This document shows positions 13,119-27,522 of a stretch of DNA of 64,000 nt, one piece after another (position 1 is the stretch's first letter; every line of letters begins with the position of its first letter). The stretch comes from Isoetes taiwanensis. Lineage: Eukaryota > Streptophyta > Lycopodiopsida > Isoetales > Isoetaceae. The stretch lies in assembly GCA_021234155.1 (NCBI GenBank), contig JAJEKV010000023.1, forward strand, positions 8,438,610-8,502,609. The letters are read 5' to 3'. Under the pieces are notes generated by a model. The model saw only the letters and a list, made by a program, of their open reading frames with translations. It was not told the origin of the DNA and made no database searches. The position numbers and the translations under genes were made by a program.

Positions 13119-14325
13119 TCAATGAAGTGTGGGAGGGCACAAGGGGGTGCACATATCCATCACCTCCTGGAGATATGGTGTTTGCAGCATCACATGGAGT
13201 GACTGGCCAGGCAGAATCAACTCATCATAGCGCGTCCTAATAGGTCCAAAAGTTGAGCAGTGCCTAAGAGTATGACAGTCATCCTCAATAATTCCCAGCT
13301 GGCAACACTGACATAGCATGCTCTCTCATGCTTCTCAGATCCATCTACCTGTCTCAATGCGAAGGCGATGAGCAACTGTGTGAATGGACACAATGAGTCT
13401 GCAGTTCTTCAGGGGTAAATGCATCTGCAGGTACTCTTGTAGATCCCACTTGAATGTGGGATTGATTTGGCTCTTGCAGCGTGCAATTTTTAGCTGTCCC
13501 AAGCCCCAGGATCCCAAAGCTTGTTGAGGAAGCAGGTATCGAGATACTGTCTCAAAGTGATTGTGATCCTCCTCAGTTTCTACCTGTATACCCTTGTGCT
13601 CGTGCTCATTTCATCTGGAGATCCAATTAGCTTGCTTCTCCTTCCAGTAGGCTTTGAGGCATTTTGGACCCATTACCATGGTATAATTAAGGTGTGGGGG
13701 CGAGTGTTGCCCATGCTGACCACCTTCTGAAAGTATATGAGATGATGCTCTAGTGCCGCCCACTGCAAAAGCAGGAAACCAGTCTCCTGCAGAAGTACCT
13801 AATATGGCACCATGGATTTGACTCCAAGTGCTTGGGCTAGAAAGGCCTTTTGAACCCGCTTCAAGTCATTCTAGGTGATAAGTGATACCATCGGTCTCCA
13901 CATCTCCAACCCATATAGAAGAATGGGCTCTACTAAAACCCTGGCAAGTGCGATTGGTGCGCCCAGTCGTAAAGCTTTGTTTTGTAGCTATTGTCCTGCA
14001 TTGCGTACAGAGCTTTCCAGCTTGTCGCCACTCATTGCCGGATAGAAGTGTTATGGCAATATTGGACTCCACTCCCAGATACTTGTAGGCGGGCACAACC
14101 TCCACATTATGACCTTGATAAGTGATGGAAGGCAGTCTTGATTGACGTGAAAACGATATGAGGAGCACCTTATTCATAGCCAAATTGGCACGCATTTCAG
14201 TGGCTTGGTTTGCTGCATATCGGCCAGGGTGTGAGCTAGGAGGTCCACATCATCGGTGTAGATGAGCTATCGGACAATATGGCGCATGAGTTGAGCCCCT
14301 CCACCACTTTGATGAACAAGCTGTG
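13119..14325 (-). pseudogene. LINE (non-LTR) reverse transcriptase C-terminal fragment, decayed
   Basis: Reading the minus strand from 14325, broken frames show a degenerate catalytic box (YTDD followed by VDLLAHTLADMQ, near 14260). Next comes the thumb region YKYLGVES (about 14070), and at about 13320-13120 a C-terminal zinc knuckle CQCC..G.IEDDCHTL..C. The same protein family occurs in better shape at 37735-38811 and 54380-54750. Several frameshifts and stops separate the pieces. Unlike those copies, it lacks the 3' UTR hairpin and the CTATT tail, so its 3' end is truncated or lost. Function is gone; this is an old copy. Confidence 0.85.
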
Positions 14326-14339
14326 GCGCTCCCCGAATC

Positions 14340-15727
14340 TATACGATGCCCCCATTGTACAAATACGGAAATTCCCCTCCCGTGGCGACTATATCACCAT
14401 GGTAGGGCCCTCCGTCATATTCGGACCACTTGGGATGGCCAAGTGTCCGGGCGAGGAACACAAAGGTGTCATTTGTCCCACGTCCTCTATGGGAGTCCTA
14501 TACAGCGGAAGCGTACATCCATGCTAGCATACAACACTCGTGCTGAAATAATATACCACCACGAAGGGTGGCCCATCCATCATCATCAACGAAAAAAGAA
14601 TACAACTATAAATAACATGAGCAATACACCATGACAAGACCGCTACCCGGGGCTCAGACTCCATGGGGTCACTGACGGTCAAGGCCTCAAGATGTCAACA
14701 GACGGAAGTATAACATGGCGTTGGCTGGCATAAGACAATGGCTAGGGTAGTCCACTCCATCCGCCCCTCCTGTGCACACTTTGCAGATAGGCTGAAACAT
14801 GCTATGGCGTGATTGTAGCCTTTCGGGGACGCAATCTCATGGAATCACCCCATGAGACTACTCTGGGTTACATCTCCCTGATCCGATGAGGCATGTCAAA
14901 GAAGTGTCCCCTCCCCGAACGTAATGGATCCCTAGGTGTGCTAGAGACTACGTGCCACTAAATGCACATGTAGCCGTACCCGACTGGAACCCCCCAAAAT
15001 CCATGGACTGTTAGGCGCGTCCATCGAGCCCAGGAGGTCGATATAGGCACGCTCCTACGACCCAGGAGGTGTCGGACCCATACCCGGCCCCACCGCAAGG
15101 ACCGGCTATAAGCCTAGCACAATGTAGGAGTCTTGTAGCCGCGCTAGGCAAGACCCCACCCCCGTTTCACCATTGTGCTCGTTGTCTGGTGCTGAATCAT
15201 GCGATAGCCTCCACAACCAGGTGGGCTCTTGTGCACAGGCCGCAATTATTGGGTATTACGGGGTCTTTGAAAGAGAATTTAACCATTCCATCTATTCAAA
15301 TAAGTGTTAGCAGAATTACAAGCTATCTAGGGACTAACCAGTCTCTTGGCTAGAACCATTATCACGGAAAGCCTCCATTCTTCAGGTCTGTTGGCAAGAA
15401 TTGGTAGCTGCTCCTCCTCTCCTCTTCCCCACTCCATTTTGGGGCAGAAATGGGGGTAGGACCTCAATTTCTTCTCCCAAATTGGCAAGTCCCACTTAGC
15501 CAATCAATTTGGGCCAGGTGTCGCTTCCCTATTGGTTCCCGTTAACTAATTATAACCTAATTAGCATAATTAGGTTATTTATCCACTAATTTTATTAGCA
15601 TAGCTAATAAAATCCCTTTTAAGTGAACCCAAGTTACCCCCTATTGACCCTTAGGGGTCTAGTTAAATCCTGGTGACGTGTCATAGTATGCATACGTACA
15701 CCATATAAATACCTGGAACGTCACATT
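14340..15727 (-). repeat. 3' LTR region of a chromodomain Ty3/gypsy element (far end uncertain)
   Basis: On the minus strand a polypurine tract (CCAAGGGGGGAGAA, about 15745-15728) is followed by TGTGACGTTCC, the usual start of many plant Ty3/gypsy LTRs. A TATA-like ATTTATATGG motif follows near 15707. The stretch down to about 14340 has no coding content and meets the LINE fragment there. The inner edge is well supported by the tract; the outer edge is a guess because no second LTR is present. Confidence 0.55.
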
Positions 15728-16186
15728 CTCCCCCCTTGGATTAATGTTGTCCTCAGCATTAGGGTTAATAGACAATGAAATTATAGAAGATAACTTTTAT
15801 TCATTGAAAATAACACAAGATTACATATATGTAATGTATCATAGTTACGATACTAATAACTTAAGAGTGCACTCATAAACAACAAAGTTTTGAATACAAG
15901 GGATGGCACCCAGGGTGAGGCCTAGGATCTGTTGCGATACGTCAACATGCCCTACTGGCCTGCAGAAGTAACATACATTAGTATTTACAAAATAATTTAA
16001 GTAGTGTGGTTGAAGGGACCACCCCCTTAAAGTAAAAAAGGCTTGCATGTTGTCTCGGCGTAAGGAATGGCCATATTCCCATTATAGCCGCAGATGAATG
16101 CATCCTATCATGAAGCCTATATGCCCAGTTCCCCACCTAAAATGCATGTAGCCCCAACCCCTAAAATGATCCATGTCGGATCCCTC
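15728..16186 (-). other. 3' untranslated segment of the chromodomain Ty3/gypsy element
   Basis: This segment lies between the chromodomain fragment and the polypurine tract and has no long open frame in the chromodomain strand. It is probably the 3' UTR of the same element. I see no other motif. Confidence 0.5.
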
Positions 16187-16397
16187 TCATATGATCCCTG
16201 CCGGATCCATAACATAACGCTTACCATGAGGGTTGGAGACGATCGCATCTTGAATGGTTCGACCCTGGCATTCTCGCATAAAGTCTGGGTAAGTCTTATC
16301 CAAACCCGCTTTAAGAACCCATGTCGCGTCTTCTGTGGGTAAGTGTTTCCACTTAACCAAGTATTGCAAGATTTGAGTTCGGCGGGTTTGCTTATAC
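16187..16397 (-). pseudogene. Ty3/gypsy chromodomain (C-terminus of pol), cut by an LTR element
   Basis: The minus-strand frame contains YLVKWKHLPTEDATWVLKAG and, shortly after, YPDFMRECQG. This is the chromodomain signature at the C-terminus of plant chromoviral integrases, which steers insertion to modified histones. The frame enters the neighbouring LTR exactly at 16398, so the upstream part of the polyprotein was separated by that insertion. Removing the insert in thought keeps the reading frame open into 19640-19807. No integrase or reverse transcriptase of this element is in the window. Confidence 0.85.
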
Positions 16398-17085
16398 TGG
16401 CAAGGCAAATAATAGAAATAGGCTTCGTGCAAACTTCGGGTTACTATTCCTGCAACTAAAACGGCGGAATCAAGGAGTTCGAAATAGCAGGGCACAAATA
16501 GCTTATCTGGAGAAAGGTTCGAGAGGTTATAAGGAAACGGCTGTCTGCACCAACGGAACACAGAGACATCATCTGATTTTGAATCCGGCAGCAAGGATCT
16601 TTGGTCTCCTCTTCCGGCACCTGCAGAATCCGGCAGCTATATACCTTCTACTTCGGCTTCAAGGCAACCAGTTCCGGATTGCTGTGCTTAAATCCAATCT
16701 GCCTACCTCTGATTTAGATGAAGATCTTGTAGGCGGAGCTTCTGGGTCTGTTCTGCCTGCAGGCTTTCCTGATAAGCTTGGGATTGAATCGAGTTCTAAT
16801 CCTTGATGGTTGTGATTGAGCCTGTCTAAGCCCAATACCATTGTAAGATCGGATTGATCGCAAGCTGAAGGGATAATAGGTTGCGACCAATTCCTTTCAT
16901 TCCTTTTCCTTGGAAATTGCCTTAGATTCTATCTGGATCCGGTTGGGTGGAAACTGGATGCCTAATCCATTGGTTGTGGAAACCAAGTTGATTGTTCTTA
17001 TCAAAGACTGTCTTCTTCTTATCTTGTCTATATAATTGTGGATCAAGGTAGTCACGTCTTTAAGCTTTTCCCTTAAAGCGTATCA
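16398..17085 (+). repeat. 5' LTR of the gag-only element
   Basis: It runs from TGGCAAGGCAAATAATAG to AAAGCGTATCA and matches 18971-19639 almost throughout. A TATA-like CTATATACC lies near 16638. Compared with the 3' LTR it has about 21 extra bases near 16425-16446 and a different short block near 16740-16770. It ends two bases before the primer-binding site. Confidence 0.92.
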
Positions 17086-17087
17086 AG

Positions 17088-17099
17088 TGGTATCAGAGC
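17088..17099 (+). promoter_or_regulatory. primer-binding site for initiator tRNA-Met
   Basis: TGGTATCAGAGC is complementary to the 3' end of plant initiator tRNA-Met, the usual primer of plant LTR retrotransposons. It lies two bases after the LTR end, the expected spacing. Confidence 0.95.
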
Positions 17100-17122
17100 A
17101 CATCGATCCTCAGATCTGATCA

Positions 17123-18270
17123 ATGGCCCAACGCTTCAATGTTACTGAAGCGCAATATCAGCAAGCCTTGTCTAACGCTGGTTATATTGCATCCCAGTCA
17201 GCATTGCCTATGCCTAGCAGTCAGCAAGAGTATGACAGGCAAGTGGAACTGTTGGCTATTCTGTACCGCTTCCTTCCAAATATTTATCAGCAACCTTCGC
17301 AACCTCCTTTGCCTAATGGTCCTCCTCCAGTAAATCCTCCACCGCCACCTAAGCTGAGAAAATGGTTAGAGAAAGCGGATATGCCGTCTTTCAAAGGGGG
17401 AAAAACAAAGCCTGTCAAGGTTGTCAGTTTTATTAGCCAATGGGAAAAGTTCTTTGAACGAGTGCAGGCAACAGATGTGGAAAGACTGCAAGCCATGGAC
17501 ACTTATTTGAAAGATCGAGGTGGCAAGGCAGACGAGAATGTGATCCCAGGAATAATAATTGGGAAAGTTTCAAAACGGCTTTTGAAGCACATTATTTACC
17601 CTCAAACTATCACAGTGAGTTACGCAGGGAATGGGATCGTCTGAAACAGGGGGAAACTGAGAGTATTCGGTCCTACACATCCAAATTCACTCATTTAGCG
17701 GCACTAATAAGGAATCTGGATGGGAAAGAGCTTCTAAGAAAGTATGTCAACGGATGTAGGGATGATATTTATGCGGAAATGGAAATATTTTTCCCAAAAA
17801 ATTTGAATGAAGCCATAAAACTAGCATCCGCAGTGGAGCGGAAACTAGATCCAAAGTCTAGGAAGTTTGATATTTGGGATGAGGAAACTTCAGACCAAGA
17901 GGACAAAAAGAGTAGCAAAGAGAAAAACGGAAGTAAGGAATCTTCCAAGAACTCTAAGAGGAAGAGAAATAACGGCAATGGTAATGGTTCCGAAAGGAAG
18001 CGTGAGGAGGAAAGTCAAATTAGACTGCGGAAGGAAATTAAGGAACCAAAAGGTGGATGCTATAGATGCGGAGGAAATCATTTCCTAAGAGATTGCCCTT
18101 TTAGGGAAGGGGGATTCACAAAAGTGGAACCATCTAAACCTCAAAAGGTTGTACCAATACATGCTATTGAAGGTCCCAAGCCCGTGGTTGTAGAAATGAA
18201 GGTCCCAAGCCCGTGGAGGATGTACCTGCTGAAGATCGGAAGAAAGGCGAGGAACGGGCAAAGGCTATAG
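17123..18270 (+). pseudogene. Ty3/gypsy gag with CCHC zinc knuckle, one frameshift
   Basis: The frame opens at ATG 17123 shortly after the primer site. The first 140 or so codons include a proline-rich stretch (PPLPNGPPPVNPPPPP) and the gag core (FISQWEKFFERV). A single shift near 17530-17550 moves the frame; the continuation carries WESFKTAFEAHY and RLKQGETESIRSYTSKFTHL, the retrotransposon-gag domain. A lysine/serine/glutamate-rich linker follows, then one zinc knuckle CYRCGGNHFLRDCP near 18058-18100. The protein would form virus-like particles and package RNA. Near 18170-18215 a short block is duplicated in tandem. No protease motif follows, and the frame ends at 18270. Confidence 0.88.
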
Positions 18271-18970
18271 CCAAAGAACGGAGGTGGCTCCAAATTGGAA
18301 CTATGGGATAAACATCATAAAAATTTACATTTCTTAGGGTAAGATTTGTATGATTTGGTTTGATTTGATTTGTAATATTTGATTTTTATGTAGAATGAAA
18401 ATTAAATTATTATGAAAGTATGGTGCATTAGATGTAATTTTTGAAAGGTGGTAACTGTTGTTATAGCACAATAGGCCTAACAAAATTACATCGGTACCGT
18501 GGAGGTACGAAATTACATAGTACCGTGGAGGTACGAAAAATACTAACGCATCGTGGAGATACAATAATTTAGTATCGTGGAGATACTACCAAAGAGTACC
18601 GCGGAGGTATGAACGATAGCGATGTGCCGCGGAGGTACAAGGATATATCGTACTGCGGAAGTACGCGCATATCCGTAACTATTTCCTGAATTTGCAGAAC
18701 CTTCAGACGTATGGGGCAATCGCCTTGAGAAGGGATGGGGCCCACTAGAGCGTGCTTGGAAGATCGCGGACGATCTTCTTTAAGAAGGGATGGATTGATA
18801 TGGGGGCATGCTAGGGGGAGTGGTCCAGTGGAAGAAAAGAATTAAGGCAATGGGGCATTTTGAAAGTCAATGGTTACAAGGCATGGGAAAAAAGGGGCAA
18901 GGTTATTTTACACGACCAATAAACGCCAAGGAAAGGGAGATATTTTTAAGAAAAGGGATATCTCTTGATA
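18271..18970 (+). other. non-coding 3' interior of the gag-only element
   Basis: About 700 bases between the gag stop and the 3' LTR, where pol would be in an autonomous element. It holds the hairpin array and a purine-rich stretch (AAGAAAAGGGATATC, about 18949-18963) that may act as polypurine tract. No protease, reverse transcriptase or integrase motif is visible. Confidence 0.8.
18494..18664 (+). repeat. array of seven short hairpins (GTACC-GTGGA-GGTAC type)
   Basis: Seven inverted repeats of 15 bases start at 18494, 18520, 18548, 18572, 18596, 18624 and 18650, spaced 24-28 bases. Each has 5-base arms around a GTGGA or GCGGA loop. Arms change together: GTACC/GGTAC, GTATC/GATAC and GTACT/AGTAC, with GTACC/GGTAT and GTGCC/GGTAC giving G-U pairs. 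The third (GCATC/GATAC) has one mismatch. It lies in the non-coding part between gag and the 3' LTR. Confidence 0.85.
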
Positions 18971-19639
18971 TGGCAAGGCAAATAATAGAAATAGGCTATT
19001 CCTGCAACTAAAAGGGCGGAATCAAGGAGTTCGAAATAGCAGGGCACAAATAGCTTATCTGGAGAAAGGTTCGAGAGGTTATAAGGAAACGGCTGTCTGC
19101 ACCAACGGGACACAGAGACATCATCTGATTTTGAATCTGGCAGTAAGGATCTTTGGTCTCCTCTTCCGGCACCTGCAGAATCCGGCAGCTATATACCTTC
19201 TACTTCGGCTTCAAGGCAACCAGTTCCGGATTGCTGTGCTTAAATCCAATCTGCCTACCTCTGATTTAGATGAAGATCTTGTAGGTGGAGCTTAAGGTCT
19301 GCATCACGCTTTGCAGCTTTCCCCGATAAGCTTGGGATTGAATCGAGTTCTAATCCTTGGTGGTTGTGATTGAGCCTGTCTAAGCCCAATACCATTGTAA
19401 GATCGGATTGATCGCAAGCTGAAGGGATAATAGGCTGCGACCAATTCCTTTCATTCCTTTTCCTTGGAAATTGCCTTAGATTCTATCTGGATCCGGTTGG
19501 GTGGAAACTGGATGTCTGATCCATTGGTTGTGGAAACCAAGTTGATTGTTCTTATCAAAGACTGTCTTCTTCTTATCTTGTCTATATAATTGTGGATCAA
19601 GGTAGTCACGTCTTTAAGCTTTTCCCTTAAAGCGTATCA
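18971..19639 (+). repeat. 3' LTR of the gag-only element
   Basis: This is the partner of 16398-17085, starting at TGGCAAGGCAAATAATAG and ending AAAGCGTATCA. It lacks about 21 bases present in the 5' LTR and has a different short block near 19292-19320; the rest is nearly identical. Confidence 0.92.
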
Positions 19640-19807
19640 GTCCCTGAAGCATCAATCACTTTTAGATGATCACTCCATATTGGAATTTTAATACGATCAG
19701 GCCAATTGGAGATCTGAAAGCAATTATACAACTTCTTACGAATTTCTTGAAGCACCACCTGAGAAGAAATACGCTTATCATAAAAGACCTTTCTTCGCCT
19801 TCGCTTC
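19640..19807 (-). pseudogene. open segment continuing the chromodomain frame beyond the LTR insertion
   Basis: The minus strand is open (containing SNWPDRIKIPIWSDHLKVID), and its end at 19640 would join in frame to the chromodomain fragment ending at 16397. I therefore read it as the upstream part of the same Ty3/gypsy polyprotein. The residues themselves show no motif I can name. It is cut at 19808 by the trinucleotide array that opens the PLE array. Confidence 0.45.
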
Positions 19808-19809
19808 CA

Positions 19810-24372
<4,563 letters not shown>

Positions 24373-24402
24373 CTAGAAAAAGTGCCCAGCGTTGCTGGGC
24401 TT
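24373..24402 (-). other. Helitron 3' terminus: hairpin plus CTAG
   Basis: Read on the minus strand: GCCCAGC-AAC-GCTGGGC hairpin, then ACTTTTT and CTAG. It signals termination of rolling-circle transfer in Helitrons. Host base T follows. Confidence 0.9.
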
Positions 24403-24490
24403 CTTGTCAGGCATTAAGTTCAAGAGCTATAAAATGTGAGTTTTATTTTACAAGGGCGTATTTCAACGATGCCAAATTTGTCCATGAATT

Positions 24491-24781
24491 TTAAAGCAAT
24501 ATTGTGTTTGTCATATGCAGCAATACATGAAGGCTGTTCATCATGAATAATAGCATGATAAAGCTCCAAATCATGAAAAATGCCACATCTCCAAGTGAAC
24601 ATAAAAAATCTGAAACAATCACCTCTCTCAGTCTGTCACTTGGAAGTGCAGCACAATTAACCAAGCCCTCCAACTTTTCCTTCTCGGCCCGTGATAAGCT
24701 GGCTTCTTTGCAATACAATCTAGCCTCATCATATAGCTGATCATGTGAACCCTTAAAGTACAATAGACAAAGCTTTAGCAA
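24491..24781 (-). pseudogene. NPH3-domain-like gene fragment carried by the Helitron
   Basis: The minus-strand frame contains LYDEARLYCKEASLSRAEKE followed by KLEGLVNCAALPSD. The spacing LY...Y.K....LS..E..KL.....C..L matches the central part of plant NPH3 domains (BTB-NPH3 adaptors of CUL3 ubiquitin ligases). Only one segment is present and the downstream residues depart from the family, so the assignment is tentative. It lies close to the Helitron 3' end in the element's own orientation, as captured fragments often do. Confidence 0.45.
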
Positions 24782-25420
24782 ACGCTAGAAACAACCTGAA
24801 TGGGAAAGGATGCCGATTACTCCTACAACGATGAAAATAATTGAGCAGAATATTTGTACCAATGTGGTCAAAATATAAGAGCTTACATTCGTATCATATT
24901 TCTATACATATATATTTGTCAATCTAATTGTATAATTAGCTATATGTATAGTTGTGGCATCCCTCAAATTTGCCATGAATGTATAAGGCTGGCACACATG
25001 ACAATTTTGTATAAGGTAGATACATGACAAATTTGTAGATTTTTTTCAATAATAGCATGATATTTACGCATGGCAATGTACCGCGCACAACCAAATAGTG
25101 GTTTGCTAAAGTGAACATCTGTAGCCTGTTTTGGTTGTTTTTGTAGCATGTTTTGGTTGCTCGATGTGTCAAGGGAACATTGTAGCCAAATTTGGTTGTT
25201 TGATGATGTGTCAAGAGAACATTTGTAGCCCAATTTGGTTATTTAATGAAGATGGTCCAACTAAAAAACCATAAAAGTTTATTTCCATTAAGCTACAAAT
25301 CTGGTGGATTTAAGTTGAGAAACATGTAAATTCATGCAATAATAAAAGGAAATAAAATAAGTGATTATTCTAGTGATAAATTGCGCCGACACAAATTGCC
25401 AAATAAAAGTTGGTATTCTG

Positions 25421-25450
25421 GGAAGGGACTCGCAATAGACACAAAACCGG
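25421..25450 (-). repeat. B2 split direct repeat (3' end of DIRS-like element)
   Basis: The plus strand reads GGAAGGGACTCGCAATAGAC and then ACAAAACCGG, matching B1 at 26473-26502 except for one inserted A and the first base. It marks the 3' end of the element. Confidence 0.8.
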
Positions 25451-25582
25451 TGATAGATAGGCTTGTCATTCATCACAGCAGCAGTATACAATGGTTTTGA
25501 GGAAGAGAGAGGGGTAGCCGACCATAGGAACAATATCGGACTACCCCATAGAAAGAATGTGCACAGTCAATATAGAAGGGCA

Positions 25583-25663
25583 TTGGCGACAACTTCTCAC
25601 CGGGATAAAAAACCCCGCCCTTGCGGGTTTTCGAGGAAAACCCTAATGAGAAATGGTCGCCAA
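25583..25663 (-). ncRNA. structured hairpin element, copy 1
   Basis: Nested inverted repeats: TTGGCGAC (25583-25590) pairs with GTCGCCAA (25656-25663), and TTCTCA (25594-25599) with TGAGAA (25647-25652). Between them is a core with CCCGCCC, TTGCGGG, TTTTCGAGG and a T/A-run. The core matches copies at 35145-35228, 38839-38925 and 54793-54875. The RNA sense is the minus strand, matching the element it lies in. Whether it acts as RNA is inference. Confidence 0.6.
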
Positions 25664-26041
25664 CAACCTTGAATGTGATGCCTGAAAATCCGAAGAAGAT
25701 GGCAGGACGGCGAACCCAAAGGGAACAGGACCCCAGAGGACGGCAGAAGCCCCGAATGTGTCGCCTGGAGAACCGGAAAAGATGATGTCGGGCACGACCC
25801 CATAAGATAGCGGGACGGAGAGAGACGAAGGAGACATGTCGATGGCGAAGTCGAGAAAGCAGGATCCCTACACGACCGCCAAAAGAACCTGCAGCAACTC
25901 AAAAGAACCCCCACAAAAATACCCGTAAATGGTTAGACGGAACTAACATGCATGGCATGGACAAGGTAAGCCGCACCCCGAACCCCTGCAGAGAAGAACA
26001 GATTAGAACACCAAAATCCGCACCCCGAAGGAAAAAAGCAT

Positions 26042-26227
26042 CACCCCGCGGGTGGAAAACAAGTAAGTGGAAAAAATAGCATCACCCTCAAGGTGGAAAA
26101 AATAGCATCACCCTCAAGGTGGACAAAAATAGCATCACCCTCGAGGTGGAAAAATAGCATCACCCTCAAGGTGGAAATAAATAGCATCACCCTCAAGGTG
26201 GAAATAATTAGCATCACCCTCAAGGTG
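26042..26227. repeat. minisatellite of seven short palindromes (CACC-CTCAA-GGTG)
   Basis: Units starting near 26042, 26083, 26109, 26136, 26161, 26188 and 26215 repeat every 24-27 bases after the first gap. Each holds a CACC...GGTG inverted repeat with variable centre (CTCAA, CTCGA, or CCGCG in the perfect palindrome CACCCCGCGGGTG) and an AAAATAGCAT spacer. It lies in the tail between A2 and B2 of the DIRS-like element. Confidence 0.88.
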
Positions 26228-26345
26228 GAAATAAAAACAACATATGAACAGTGACATGAAAGTAACGCAAAAACATTATTATAGCAAATGCCAAGTGAAC
26301 AACATGAAAAAGACGTGTCCCCCTGAGCAGGGCGGGAAGGGGGGG

Positions 26346-26462
26346 AAGCTTGGAGCAGGAAGGAAGCTGCTGTGAGAAGACGCCGATAACCGGTGCTGAA
26401 GGAGAAAGAGCCTTATATAGTGGCTCGTCCCTCCCCAGAATGGCGATCCGATGGCTCGGATC
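26346..26462 (-). repeat. A2 split direct repeat with TATA box and palindromic core
   Basis: The 117-bp block is identical by eye to A1 at 33179-33297. On the minus strand it begins with the palindrome GATCCGAGCCATCGGATC (7-base arms around 4 bases) and contains CCACTATATAAGGC, a TATA-type promoter. B1 lies immediately beside it, giving the B1A2 junction expected from a circular intermediate. Confidence 0.88.
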
Positions 26463-26502
26463 GCGCGCGATTCGGAAGGGACTCGCATAGACACAAAACC
26501 GG
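26463..26502 (-). repeat. B1 split direct repeat
   Basis: The plus strand from 26473 reads CGGAAGGGACTCGCATAGAC and then ACAAAACCGG, matching B2 at 25421-25450. It adjoins A2 through the short GC-rich CGCGCGATT. Confidence 0.8.
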
Positions 26503-26639
26503 CCGACTACCAGAGAACTTCCTAACTACAAGCCCAACCGCCGCGAAACCTCCAAATGTTGAGACGGGTCCCGAAGCACATAGCGAGAGTGAGAAGACGA
26601 AGAACGCCAAATGCCGGAGCCCCGGCAGATCATGCGGAA

Positions 26640-27522
26640 CCTCGCTGGCGGGCCGGGCCCGGCCAAGGCCGAAAGCGCACGCGCACTCATAAAGAGACGG
26701 GTCCAAGCCTATAGCTAAAAGACAATCCCCTCCACCACAAGCGAGCAATGAATAGGATAAAGGGGCAAAGAAGAGGGAGAGGATTTAAAAGAGGCCCGCC
26801 TGGTCGGAGGATCGAGGAGATGGTAAGAACCGGCGGAGATCAAACGCTGAAGAATAGTGATCGGCATGCGAGGGAGGGCAAACGGGCTAAAGAAACCGAT
26901 GATGATCGGCGGGGCAAGTTGATCGCTGGCTTTGAACGGGCGGATCAAAATGTCGACGCGGAGATAACGAGAAAGAAAGATCACGCCAGGCCAGAGCTTA
27001 GGGCCTCGTGAGATGCGCAGTAAAAGCGCAAAAAAGAAAGGACGATGAGGGCAAACGGGCCAAAGAAGGAACGGGCGGCGGGTGGTGGCAAAAATGGAGA
27101 ACAACAGAGCTTAACATGTTGAGGCATGAGGGGAGAAAAGTGCGAGGGGGACGAGCTCGACGAGAAGTAGACCGATTTGCCAAGCGACGGTAAAGGAAGA
27201 ACGGCGGGGAGGGCAAAGTTGAAAACTTGATGAAAAAGGATATTGCAGCAGAGGCCGGTAATGGACGCAGGGCGACAGATTTAGAATCATGAAGAGTGGC
27301 AAAAAGGCGGCGAACAACAAAGGGGAAGCCGAGATAAGAAACGGCATGGAGGCGCACCAAACAACAAAGCGGGCGGAACAAAGCCATGTAAGTCGCGAAG
27401 AGACGAGGGGCGCTGGGCGAAAACACCAACGGCAAAGTTGAGAGGAACAAAGGGACCTCCTGAGGAGCAAGTAATCGAGAGGCAGCTGCCACACAACAAC
27501 ATATAAACCATGTTAAATTCAA
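26640..27522 (-). pseudogene. tyrosine recombinase of the DIRS-like element, broken
   Basis: The minus strand shows in order a core-binding domain (ATYMALFRPLCCLVRLHAVS, then FVVRRLFATLHDSKS and AISFFIKFSTLPSP), a segment around FFALLLRISRGPKLWPGVIF that should hold the first catalytic arginine, and near 26745 SLACGGGDCLLAIGLDPSLY, a degenerate form of the HSLRxGG box. The enzyme would integrate a circular DNA copy without a DDE integrase. At least two frameshifts separate the parts. The final catalytic tyrosine was not identified. Confidence 0.72.

Larger units (their letters stand above)
16398..19639 (+). mobile_element. gag-only non-autonomous LTR retrotransposon (TR-GAG/LARD-like)
   Basis: Two LTRs (16398-17085 and 18971-19639) flank about 1.9 kb with a tRNA-Met primer site, a gag frame with one zinc knuckle, a non-coding hairpin array and no pol. 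Such elements need enzymes from a full Ty3/gypsy relative. The left boundary is fixed independently because it splits a chromodomain frame. I see no matching target-site duplication (TATAC on the left, GTCCC on the right). Confidence 0.9.

Noticed and set aside
18494-18664. CRISPR-like array
   Set aside because: Units are short variable palindromes at 24-28-base spacing within a plant retrotransposon, without identical repeats, unique spacers or cas genes.
25583-25663. Bacterial rho-independent terminator or bacterial DNA
   Set aside because: The GC hairpin plus T run looks similar, but it lies in eukaryotic retroelements in four copies with extended outer stems.
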